In this document: positions 6,823-12,966 of the stretch, piece after piece
Layout of the letters: each line of letters begins with the position of its first letter
Position numbering within the stretch: position 1 is the stretch's first letter
Source: JOPF133 sp052144935
GTDB taxonomy: Bacteria > Acidobacteriota > Terriglobia > Bryobacterales > Bryobacteraceae
Reading direction: 5' to 3'
Length of the DNA: 12,966 nucleotides
Assembly (NCBI GenBank): GCA_052144935.1
Contig: JBKQPR010000154.1
Coordinates: 1-12,966 of the forward strand
Position numbers and translations under genes: made by a program
Notes under the pieces: model-generated
The model's input: only the letters and a program-made list of their open reading frames with translations
The model's database searches: none
What the model was told of the DNA's origin: nothing

Positions 6823-8667
6823 TTACTGCGCCGGCACTTCGGCGAGTTTCGACTGTTCGTCCTTCGAGAGGATCTTCTCGACGTCCAGCAGGACGATCAT
6901 GCGCTTGCCGTTGTCCACCTTCCCGATCCCGGAAATGAACCGCTGGTCGACGCCCGTGTGAATGGCTTCCGGCGGCGGCGCGATGTCCTTCTTCGAGAGG
7001 CTCAGCACCTCGCGCACCGCATCCACCACCAGGCCGGTCTTCACCCCGCCTAGTTCCACGATGATAATGCGTGTCCGATCGTCGGCGGCTTTCACCTCCA
7101 GGTCGAACCGCCTCCGGGTATCCAGGACCGGAATGACCTCGCCGCGAAGATTGGTTACTCCTTCGACGAACCGGGCCGCCTTCGGCACTTTCGTGATCTT
7201 AGAAAGCCGGTCGATCTCCTGGATCTGCGAGATGGGGACGCCGTACTCTTCCCCGCCCAGCAGGAACGTAACCAGTTGCAATTCGCTCAGCTCCTGGCCT
7301 GAGTTCGCGCGCTGTTGCTTGGCCGCCGATTCCGCCGCTTGCGTGCTTCCAGCAGAGTTCTCCTGGAGTTCACGCAGTTTCTGGTCGCGCATCAGGTTGG
7401 CGATATCCAACAGCATGATGAGGCGGCTGCCGTCATTCAATTTGGCGATTCCGGAAAGCTCCAGACCGCTGGAAGTGATCTGGGGTGGCGGGTCCACCTG
7501 CTTCTTGGAGATGTTGAGGACTTCATTCACGTGATCGACGACCAACCCCAGAATGAAGCCGCCCGCATCCACGACAATGATGCGTTGGTCTTCCTGAATG
7601 TTAGCCCCGACCTCCTTCTCGAAATGGCGGAGGGCCTCGACCACACCGGCGGCGGTGGCTGCAACTTCAGCGGCGGACGCCCTATTCTGCAACTGTTTCA
7701 CGGTCTTCTCATTCAAGCCGCGAATCTTGGAGAGGGATTCCATGAGAGCCTGGCTCGAGCTGTTGGCGTTGCTGATCCACGCCCGCAGTCTCTCGGCGAA
7801 GGCCAGATCGACGCGTGCGCGATCGTTTGAGGCGATGGAAGCCTTCCACTGCTCCAGCCATCGCTCATAGTCCTCACGCACTTCCTGGCAAGCGCCCGCG
7901 AACTCTTCCGCCAGGGAACGCTGCTGAAGGAGCCGGCGCAGATCCACGATGGGGAGAATCTGCCCGCGAACGGTCAATACGCCGAGCACGTAATCGGGCA
8001 CATCGGGCACCTGCTTGGGAGTTTCCACGCGCAGGATTTCCCGGACGCGCTCCATCGGAAAAGCGAACTCTTCCTTGGCGATCCGGAAAGTGACCATCTG
8101 CTGGATGTCGTCGCGGGTGTCCCCTGCCGAAGACGTATGATTACGTTCGCCGCGGCTTTCGCCTTCGTGAGCGGCGGTCAGTTCGCCGTGTTGCCGGTTG
8201 ACTCCGATCTGGCACACCTCTCCGGCGTTGAGCGCCATGATGATGCGCTGACCTTTATCCAGCTTCACCACGCCCTCCAGGTAGTGCGAACTCGTGCCGC
8301 GGATGGCGGGTGGCGGGGGTTCGATGTCGCTGCGCAGAACGCGGGTAACCTGTTTTACGCGGTCCACGCGAAGCCCGGTTTTCACGCCGCCGATATCGAT
8401 TACCAGCACCCGCGTGCGGTCGGTTTCCTCGGCGCGATCCATGCCGAAACGCGTGCGCATGTCGATGATCGGAAGGACCACTCCGCGCAAATTAGCGATT
8501 CCGTCCACGAACGGCGGAGTGCGTGGAACCTTGGCCATCTTCGGCAGGCGAATGATTTCCTGTACCGACATAATGTCGAAACCGAACTCTTCATCCTTTA
8601 ACAGGAACGTGACGAGTTGGCTTTCCTCCTTCAAGGCGGAGGTTATGGGTTGAGTTTCTGTCTGCAT
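6823..8667 (-). CDS. Triple-CheW scaffold protein with a helical insertion
   Basis: Couples receptor to CheA. The 614 residues hold three CheW domains: about 16-152 (QLVTFLLKDEEFGF, NLRGVVLPIIDMR), about 188-426 (QMVTFRIAKEEFAFP, TVRGQILPIVDLR) and about 463-601 (QLVTFLLGGEEYGVP, NLRGEVIPVLDTR). Domains 1 and 3 are the most alike, sharing GVKTGLxVD. The middle domain is split after VDLRRLL by some 105 mostly helical residues (about 250-358), rejoining at QRIIVVDAGG. The insert (YERWLEQW... LRAWI... LSKIRGLNE) recalls a chemoreceptor zinc-binding (CZB) helix bundle, but the His and Cys ligands are missing. There are no membrane segments. The ATG has GAGG 7 nt upstream and the gene follows the receptor by 41 nt. 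Three CheW units in one chain are known but uncommon; the insert's role is unknown. Confidence 0.93.
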   Translation of the reverse strand: MQTETQPITSALKEESQLVTFLLKDEEFGFDIMSVQEIIRLPKMAKVPRTPPFVDGIANLRGVVLPIIDMRTRFGMDRAEETDRTRVLVIDIGGVKTGLRVDRVKQVTRVLRSDIEPPPPAIRGTSSHYLEGVVKLDKGQRIIMALNAGEVCQIGVNRQHGELTAAHEGESRGERNHTSSAGDTRDDIQQMVTFRIAKEEFAFPMERVREILRVETPKQVPDVPDYVLGVLTVRGQILPIVDLRRLLQQRSLAEEFAGACQEVREDYERWLEQWKASIASNDRARVDLAFAERLRAWISNANSSSQALMESLSKIRGLNEKTVKQLQNRASAAEVAATAAGVVEALRHFEKEVGANIQEDQRIIVVDAGGFILGLVVDHVNEVLNISKKQVDPPPQITSSGLELSGIAKLNDGSRLIMLLDIANLMRDQKLRELQENSAGSTQAAESAAKQQRANSGQELSELQLVTFLLGGEEYGVPISQIQEIDRLSKITKVPKAARFVEGVTNLRGEVIPVLDTRRRFDLEVKAADDRTRIIIVELGGVKTGLVVDAVREVLSLSKKDIAPPPEAIHTGVDQRFISGIGKVDNGKRMIVLLDVEKILSKDEQSKLAEVPAQ

Positions 8668-8708
8668 ACGGTTGCCTCGTTGTTTTCCGAGCTGTGTTCC
8701 CCCGGGGG

Positions 8709-10709
8709 TTACCCGTTCTGCAGTTCGTCGGCCTGCGAGGCGATGTCCTCGACTGCTTGCGCAATTTCCTGCGCGGCCTTGAGACCCTGCTCGGCGGCGC
8801 CGGCCGCTTCGGTGGTCGCCCGCCCGGTCTCTTCCGCGGCGGAAGCGATCTGTTGGGTCGCCTTGCCCGCTTGGTCGAGCGCCGCGACGGATTCCACAGA
8901 ACCCTTGGAGACATCCTTGATGCCGGTCACGATGAAGTCGCAGTCCTTGGCGATCCGATCGAGGTTGGTGGTCGACACCTTGGCCCTCTCGACCTCTTGA
9001 CGGGCCTTCGTCCCGGCCAGTTGAATGTCGCCGCCCACCTTGTTGATCTGGGTCTGGACATTCTTGACCAAATCCTTGATGCGGTCCGCGTTCTCGCTGC
9101 TCTCATTGGCCAGGGAACGGATGTCTCCGGCCACCACCGAGAAGCCGCGTCCGTATTCCCCGGCACGGGCGGCTTCCACGTTGCCGTTGACGGCCAGCAT
9201 CTTGGTCTGCACGGTCACCATGACGATGGCGTCGACGATCTTGTCGATCCGGCGCGTGCGCTCCTCGAGTTCCAGGACGTTCTTGGCCGATTCCATGGAT
9301 GCATCGGCGGCTTTGCCGATATTGGCGATCAACTGGTCCACGTTGCCCTTGTTGGTGGCCACCACTTGCTGAATCGCCAGGGCTTTCTCGGAGCTGGCAT
9401 CCGCCCGCTGTCCCATCACCTTGGCAGCCTGCAGGAGTTGGACTCCCGCCGTTTTGGACGCTTCGGCCGATTTGGCCTGCGCGGTGGCCGCCTTGTTAAT
9501 CTGCTCAATGGCCGTCGAGATCTGCGTCGAAGAGGTCTTCACTTCCTCGGCATTCTGCGAAAGCTCCTCGGCGGTGGCCGCCAATTCTTCGGCGGACTTT
9601 TGGGCGTTGGTGGAGGTCTTCAGAGCCTCCGCCATTTCGGCCAGCGACCGTGCGGCGTCGCTCATCTCGGCGTACGCCTTGGATTGCTCCTGGACGGATT
9701 TTTGCGCCTCCTGGCAGCCCGAAGAGGCTTCTTCCGCGGCGGCCGCGATTTCTTCGGATCCCTTCAAGTAGCTCTTGGCCCCTGCCAGCGCTTCCTGAGC
9801 ATTCTTTCGGATTTCGACGCACCCTTGCTGGATCGTCTCAAAGTCCGCGGCGACCTTGGCCAGATCCGCGGTCACCACTTTGGCCTTCTCCACCTCCTCG
9901 CGGCCTTTCTTGCCGGCCGCCTCGGTGTCAACGGCCACCACCTTGACCTGGTTCTGAATCTCGTTGACCACTTCCTGAATTCCACGCGCGCTCTTCTCGC
10001 TCATTTCCGCGAGGTTGCGGACTTCGTCGGCCACCACCGCAAATCCCTTGCCATGCTCCCCGGCGCGGGCGGCTTCGATGGCGGCGTTGAGGGCCAGAAG
10101 ATTGGTTTGGTCGGCGATGCGCGCGACGGCGTGGACGATCTTGCCGATCTCTTCGGACTGGCGTTCCAACTCGGCGACCATTTTGGCGGATTCGAGGTTG
10201 CCGTCGGCGGCGTCGCTGACGCCCTTGATCAGGGCCTCGATATCGACGGTCGTCGATTTGGCGAGCGCCTGCAACTCGTTGACTTTTTGCAGCGAAGCGT
10301 CCGCCCGCCCGTTGGCCAGGTCGGAAGCCTTCTCGATCTGGTTGATGGCGGCACGCGACTCTTCGGCGGCCGTCGACGCCTGCTCGGCGCCGGCGGCGAT
10401 CGTGTGCATGGTCTTCTCGAGTTCCACGACCGCGCTGTTCGCCTCGGCGATGGCGCTGGCCACCTGATCGGTCGCCGTGGAGAGCTTTTCGGCCACCGCC
10501 TGGGCTCTGGCGAGCGTGCGGGCCCTGGCCTTTTCCTCGGCCATTTTCTTGGCGGCCAGACGGCCTTGCCCGGCATCCTCTTCGGCATGCCCGTTCGTCT
10601 TCGCCTGCGGCGGAACGGCTGCACTCCGTTGCGACGCAAGCCGATTCGTAGCCAGACGCCCAACCGGCGCGCCTGAACCGTTTGCTTTGGTAATTGATTC
10701 CGTATTCAT
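8709..10709 (-). CDS. Soluble chemoreceptor with two tandem MCP signalling domains
   Basis: A 666-residue methyl-accepting protein without a transmembrane segment, HAMP or recognisable sensory domain; the first 75 residues are polar and basic. It contains two complete MCP hairpins. Tip 1 (about 198-231) is canonical: ADQTNLLALNAAIEAARAGE. Tip 2 (about 498-531) lies exactly 300 residues later and is altered: QTK for QTN, VNGNVEAAR for LNAAIEAAR. The flanking arms match at the same offset (AGKKGREEVEKAK at 265-277, AGTKARQEVERAK at 565-577), showing internal duplication. Glu-Glu or Glu-Gln pairs flanked by Ala/Ser/Thr (TAAEES, AAAAEEAS, SAAEETG) look like methylation sites. There is no NWETF-type tail. 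AGGAG lies 9 nt before the ATG; it is the first gene after the sigma-28-like promoter. The signal it senses is unknown; it may sense through a partner. Confidence 0.95.
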   Translation of the reverse strand: MNTESITKANGSGAPVGRLATNRLASQRSAAVPPQAKTNGHAEEDAGQGRLAAKKMAEEKARARTLARAQAVAEKLSTATDQVASAIAEANSAVVELEKTMHTIAAGAEQASTAAEESRAAINQIEKASDLANGRADASLQKVNELQALAKSTTVDIEALIKGVSDAADGNLESAKMVAELERQSEEIGKIVHAVARIADQTNLLALNAAIEAARAGEHGKGFAVVADEVRNLAEMSEKSARGIQEVVNEIQNQVKVVAVDTEAAGKKGREEVEKAKVVTADLAKVAADFETIQQGCVEIRKNAQEALAGAKSYLKGSEEIAAAAEEASSGCQEAQKSVQEQSKAYAEMSDAARSLAEMAEALKTSTNAQKSAEELAATAEELSQNAEEVKTSSTQISTAIEQINKAATAQAKSAEASKTAGVQLLQAAKVMGQRADASSEKALAIQQVVATNKGNVDQLIANIGKAADASMESAKNVLELEERTRRIDKIVDAIVMVTVQTKMLAVNGNVEAARAGEYGRGFSVVAGDIRSLANESSENADRIKDLVKNVQTQINKVGGDIQLAGTKARQEVERAKVSTTNLDRIAKDCDFIVTGIKDVSKGSVESVAALDQAGKATQQIASAAEETGRATTEAAGAAEQGLKAAQEIAQAVEDIASQADELQNG

Positions 10710-10718
10710 TCCACACTT

Positions 10719-10723
10719 CTCCT
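10719..10723 (-). promoter_or_regulatory. Ribosome binding site of the receptor gene
   Basis: AGGAG on the minus strand, 9 nt before the ATG at 10707-10709. It fixes this start for the first gene of the operon. The TTGACA partly overlapping it is too close to the ATG to serve as a -35 for this gene. Confidence 0.8.
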
Positions 10724-10777
10724 AATGTCAATTGAGGCTTACCCTTGAGAACCAAGTGGTTTCCCCGGCGTATTCTT

Positions 10778-10797
10778 CTCCGGTATTATTCCCGGAG
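10778..10797 (-). other. Hairpin in the operon leader
   Basis: CTCCGG and CCGGAG form a perfect 6-bp stem around an AT-rich 8-nt loop, in the middle of the predicted untranslated leader of the receptor mRNA. A second small stem (AACC/GGTT) lies 3' of it. The pair could stabilise or regulate the transcript, or the inverted repeat could be an operator. No known riboswitch fold was recognised. Confidence 0.3.
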
Positions 10798-10901
10798 CCA
10801 GTGGGGCTTGCGACAAACGGGGCGCTGGTGCCGCGATTTTCCATTTTCTGTTGATCCTTTGATAAACCGAAGGAACGCGCTCGACCGCTCACTCACTGCA
10901 C

Positions 10902-10929
10902 CTATCGGCTGGGGTCCAGCAAGACTTTA
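10902..10929 (-). promoter_or_regulatory. Sigma-28 (FliA)-type promoter of the chemotaxis operon
   Basis: Reading the minus strand, TAAAGTCT (10929-10922) and GCCGATAG (10909-10902) are separated by 12 nt. The FliA consensus is TAAAGTTT-N11-GCCGATAA, so 14 of 16 bases match, with a spacer one base longer than in E. coli but within the range reported for sigma-D/FliA promoters. The predicted start of transcription is near 10895, about 185 nt before the receptor ATG. Placement directly ahead of a nine-gene chemotaxis operon strengthens the call and would tie the operon to flagellar late-gene control. Confidence 0.72.
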
Positions 10930-11134
10930 GGTCCCTCTCAACCTTTTTTGAGGTGGCAAGATGCTGACGCTATGGGACGCCCCATCGAGCCGTCTCCTCC
11001 GCACCTTGGAAGGCCGTTCCGACGGCGTGATCCCGGCTGCGTCCAGCCCAGACGGGAGCACCCTGGTCTCCGGCTCCAGGGACAAAACGCTGAAGCTATG
11101 GGCCGCCGCATCCGGCCGCCGCATCCGCACCCTA

Positions 11135-11258
11135 GGTCTCCGACCGCGAGGTTCTGTACCTTTGCCGAAGACCACTCCCTGACGGTCGTGGCTCTGAGCA
11201 GAGCCGCGAGCGTTAGCGAGCGGTTTCGGAATAGCGCCGTATCACGCGGTCTGAGACC
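11135..11258. mobile_element. 124-bp palindromic MITE-like element with TA target duplication
   Basis: Terminal inverted repeats GGTCTCCGACCGCG (11135-11148) and CGCGGTCTGAGACC (11245-11258) match at 13 of 14 positions. Each end abuts a TA within CTAG (11132-11135 and 11258-11261). Deleting the element with one TA rejoins CGCACCCTA to GCAGGCCAT and restores a textbook WD40 blade junction (RTL-AGHSD). TA duplication, especially within CTAG, is what IS630/Tc1-mariner transposases produce, so this is best read as a non-autonomous element of that class. Most of its interior is a long imperfect palindrome (11170-11225). It encodes no protein. Confidence 0.75.
11170..11225. repeat. Long imperfect palindrome (REP-like core of the element)
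   Basis: Two 27-nt arms (11170-11196 and 11199-11225) around a 2-nt centre pair at 21 of 27 positions; the central 7 bp (GGCTCTG/CAGAGCC) are perfect. The right arm also folds on its own: CCGC-GA-GC-GTTA-GC-GA-GCGG, a stem with tandem G-A mismatches and a 4-nt loop. Similarity extends outward at CCGAA on both sides. Such sequences are commonly dispersed extragenic repeats in GC-rich genomes; only one copy lies in this window. Confidence 0.7.
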
Positions 11259-11305
11259 TAGCAGGCCATTCGGACCTCGTGATGTCGGTCGCGTTCAGTC
11301 CCGGT

Positions 11306-11417
11306 GTGCCCAATAGAGTAGCCGGAAGCACCCAGCCGAATGCGCTCCTGCGCCTTCTCGCTCCCCTCCGCCAGCCTCGCGGCCCGGCCCACGCTCGCAT
11401 GGCCGCCGCCCGCCCGC
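11306..11417. other. Unassigned spacer between WD40 and signal-peptide fragments
   Basis: A GC-rich stretch after the last recognisable WD40 residues. Frames are open on both strands, but none gives a recognisable domain or has a ribosome binding site. It probably belongs to the same zone of decayed genes. Confidence 0.4.
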
Positions 11418-11624
11418 ATGAAATACCTCTTGTCGTTCCTGTGCGCCATTGCCGGGACTGGCTCCCTACTGGGAGCTTCGGATTTCGGAACAGCCGAAAG
11501 CCTGCCGCCTGGTCAGACGGGCGGGCTCGATAGTTTCTCACGAAGTCCCCCTGGATGCACGGCTTCGTTGCGCATCTCTTCGCGTTGGAGTTCCGTGCGG
11601 ATGTCCATCCAAATCCTGAAATAG
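11418..11624 (+). pseudogene. Possible 5' fragment of an exported-protein gene
   Basis: An ATG frame beginning MKYLLSFLCAIAGTGSLLGA looks like a Sec signal peptide (one Lys, a hydrophobic core, cleavage near LLGA-SD). The next residues (SDFGTAESLPPG) are plausible mature protein. From about 11513 the frame only reads antisense through the 3' end of the convergent NADAR gene and stops at 11622-11624, so any real gene was cut here. There is no Shine-Dalgarno before the ATG. It may be a broken gene left by rearrangement or a chance hydrophobic frame. Confidence 0.3.
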
Positions 11625-12247
11625 AGCCACTCCGCGGGCGGGTCCGGTTCCGGAATGTGGTCGGGCAGCAGAATCAGATTTCCGGTGGACAGAAGAATCT
11701 GCCGCACCTGCGGATTCTGTTCCAACTTTGCCCGCATCGCTCCCAGGATCAGGCGGTAATGAACGCCCTTCTTTTTCGACCGGTAACGGAACCGCTTACC
11801 TTCGAAAGTCACCCAGTCGATCCCCATCTTGCGCATGTTCTCTTCGGCGGCCGTCCCGGCATCCTTGGCCTCAAACGCCGTCATCTGCGCGACCTCTTCG
11901 CGGGTGTGCGGCCAGGCGATCCCGGGAGATCTCGCGCGCGGGTCGCCTGGCGATTCCGGATAGAGCATCATCTGCCAAAACCCCTCCACGCTGGCGTAGC
12001 GCTTGCCGCGAAGGGTGAACGGAGTGGCGGCAAAGTTGGAGAGGATTCCGAGTTCGTTCCTCTTGGACAGAATTACCTGGCCGGGCTTGGCCGCTTGTGG
12101 AAGTATCTCCCAGGCGGGCGCCGACTCGGCGGGAACCGGCGTCCACCAGTGCGCGGGATACCCTCCGCCCGGTTGCGCCATGGCGCAGGCGAGCGCACTC
12201 GCGGCGCCGGCGGCCGCGGCCCACGACGCGTGTTTTCGTATGCGCAT
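11513..12247 (-). CDS. NADAR-family protein with an N-terminal signal peptide
   Basis: The 244 residues contain a NADAR (YbiA/RibX-like) fold from about 60 to 221: LSNFAATPFTLRGKRYASVEGFWQ (written here as its parts: SNF at 70-72, PFTL at 76-79, SVEGFWQ at 86-92), EAKDAG (126-131), YRLILGAMRAKLEQNP (164-179), ILLSTGN (184-190) and WMDIRTEL near the end. Relatives cleave N-glycosidic bonds in riboflavin precursors or ADP-ribose derivatives; Glu88 matches the glutamate generally taken as catalytic. The usual LVE..D.WG segment is replaced by LLPDHIPEPDPPAEW, marking a divergent subgroup. The start chosen (12245-12247) gives MRIRKH plus an Ala-rich core ending ACAMA-Q, a convincing Sec signal; an earlier in-frame ATG (12385) only adds unstructured residues. 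TATATA lies 14 nt before the ATG and there is no clear Shine-Dalgarno. Confidence 0.8.
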   Translation of the reverse strand: MRIRKHASWAAAAGAASALACAMAQPGGGYPAHWWTPVPAESAPAWEILPQAAKPGQVILSKRNELGILSNFAATPFTLRGKRYASVEGFWQMMLYPESPGDPRARSPGIAWPHTREEVAQMTAFEAKDAGTAAEENMRKMGIDWVTFEGKRFRYRSKKKGVHYRLILGAMRAKLEQNPQVRQILLSTGNLILLPDHIPEPDPPAEWLYFRIWMDIRTELQREEMRNEAVHPGGLREKLSSPPV

Positions 12248-12388
12248 CGGTATCTTAGCTATATACCACGTGAATCCTGGCAGATGTGCCGGAGATCGTT
12301 CGCTCGCATTTCCAGGAGGACACGCCCGCCGAGCGCCTGGCGACAGACACCGCTCGCGGCTCCCGCCAATGGCGTCGGCCGTCATGCC

Positions 12389-12580
12389 ATGATGGACACC
12401 CAGATCTCAGGAGCCGTCGAAAGCGGGGATCTCGTGGAAATATCGGCGGCGTTCGCGCATGGGATTGCACCTCCCTCGCGATTCGAGTATACGCCCTTCG
12501 GCTTCGCATTTCCGGACACCGCCCTCTTGAACTGGGGGTCTCGCGGCGCGTACGATCTTCTACGGGACCGTTGGCGGTGA
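12389..12580 (+). CDS. Small ORF, weakly ankyrin-like, doubtful
   Basis: 63 residues starting MMDTQISGAVESGDLVEI. The pattern of AVESGDLVEISAAFAHGI followed by EYTPFGFAF faintly recalls one ankyrin repeat (A..GDL......G....TPL..A), and its codon third positions are GC-leaning as in real genes. However, no Shine-Dalgarno precedes either ATG, the frame is short, and it is divergent from the NADAR gene with only 141 bp between them. It could be a fragment of a larger lost gene. Not recognised with confidence. Confidence 0.3.
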   Translation: MMDTQISGAVESGDLVEISAAFAHGIAPPSRFEYTPFGFAFPDTALLNWGSRGAYDLLRDRWR

Positions 12581-12966
12581 GCAGAGGGTGTAGAGCAGGC
12601 CCGACCCGACTTTCTCTCTCTGGGACATGCCCCGCGGCGCCGTCGACTGTGCGGCAGTAATCGCCATAGCGCTGCGCCGCCGGTACGGATCGATGCCAGA
12701 CCAGGAGGCTGCGCCGCGCGAAGCTCTACGTTGGCGATGGGAGCGATGGAGGCTCGCGTATGCGGCCGTAAGTGAGAACCCGCCACAGCCATTCCGCCGG
12801 ACCAAACGCAAATCGTCTTAACCACGCCACGCTGGCCGCCACTAGCGGGAGTTTACAAGATATAGCGGAACGGATGAGCAAGTCACGGCTGTAGAACGAG
12901 TTGCCGGTAGTGTCTGGTATGACCTAACGAGGTTGTGGGATGTATCGCTGAAGATCAAGAAGGGCG
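12581..12966. other. No gene recognised to the end of the window
   Basis: Frames of 60-80 codons exist on both strands between 12560 and 12825 but are Arg/Ala-rich and lack ribosome binding sites and domain signatures. From 12846 a plus-strand frame without a start stays open to the window edge (ending LWDVSLKIKKG); it might be the beginning of a gene or element that continues outside. No tRNA, CRISPR or terminator was seen. Confidence 0.4.

Larger units (their letters stand above)
10952..11305 (+). pseudogene. WD40-repeat gene fragment, interrupted
   Basis: Remnant of a beta-propeller gene. In frame from 10952: a blade end (MLTLWDAPSSRLLRTLEG), a whole blade (SPDGSTLVSGSRDKTLKLW, then ASGRRIRTL), and, after an inserted element, the start of the next (AGHSDLVMSVAFSPG, 11261-11305). 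A TGA lies directly 5' and WD40 similarity stops after 11305, so both ends of the gene are lost. Insertion of the 124-bp element at 11135-11258 breaks the frame. Some blade residues have decayed (GRSDG for GHSDG, LWAAASG for LWDAASG, ASSPDG for AFSPDG), consistent with a pseudogene. The ATG at 10961 is internal to a blade, not a real start. Confidence 0.8.

Noticed and set aside
8694..10676. A 660-codon plus-strand frame antisense to the receptor
   Set aside because: Composition is Gly/Leu/Arg/His-rich and mirrors the codon bias of the receptor; the motifs on the minus strand are decisive.
10721..10733. TTGACA just upstream of the receptor start as a sigma-70 -35 box
   Set aside because: It begins less than 25 nt from the ATG and partly overlaps the ribosome site, leaving no room for a -10 and a leader.
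10801..10835. Leader segment GTCGCAAGCC...GGCTCCGG resembling part of a GEMM (c-di-GMP) riboswitch
   Set aside because: The other conserved half (GGGCAAACC and the GAAA tetraloop receptor pattern) is absent, so the resemblance is only local.
11555..12580. 341-codon plus-strand frame across the NADAR gene
   Set aside because: Most of it is antisense to the NADAR domain; only the last 63 codons have any independent case and are listed separately with low confidence.
12890..12966. Possible insertion-sequence end (TGTCTGGTATGACC region)
   Set aside because: Only one end would be in the window and no matching repeat or transposase frame can be shown.

Overview
The window is GC-rich bacterial DNA. 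From about 120 to 10,930 it holds one long, tightly packed chemotaxis operon on the minus strand. The soluble receptor, the WD40 remnant and the palindromic repeats suggest a soil Acidobacteriota of the Solibacter/Bryobacter type; this is an inference from gene style, with no 16S or marker gene to confirm it.

Operon, in transcription order (high to low coordinate): a good match to a sigma-28 (FliA) promoter at 10902-10929; a leader of roughly 185 nt; a soluble chemoreceptor with two tandem signalling hairpins; a fusion of three CheW domains; CheB methylesterase; a HEAT-repeat protein; CheR methyltransferase; a CheY-like receiver; a STAS-domain protein; a second CheY; and a multi-Hpt CheA. Gaps run from 51 nt down to overlaps of 4 and 8 nt, so co-transcription and translational coupling are likely. 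Receptor, CheW and CheA would form the signalling core, CheR and CheB set receptor methylation, and the two receivers carry phosphate to targets not encoded here. HEAT and STAS are accessory parts. No CheC, CheX, CheZ or CheD is present.

The unusual feature is multivalency: a receptor with two tips exactly 300 residues apart, a three-CheW adaptor whose middle domain carries a helical insert of about 105 residues, and a CheA with two intact Hpt domains plus a third that appears to have lost its histidine. CheA also stops just short of the usual end of its CheW-like domain, and what looks like the missing tail is still readable after the stop.

Upstream of the operon (10950-11520) is degraded DNA. 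A WD40 fragment is interrupted by a 124-bp near-palindromic MITE-like element with 14-bp terminal inverted repeats, flanked by TA duplications inside CTAG. Removing it with one TA restores the WD40 reading frame. A short gene start with a signal peptide follows and runs into the end of a convergent gene.

The last part (11513-12966) has a minus-strand gene for a NADAR-family protein with an apparent Sec signal peptide, a doubtful 63-residue ORF, and about 390 bp in which no gene can be recognised.
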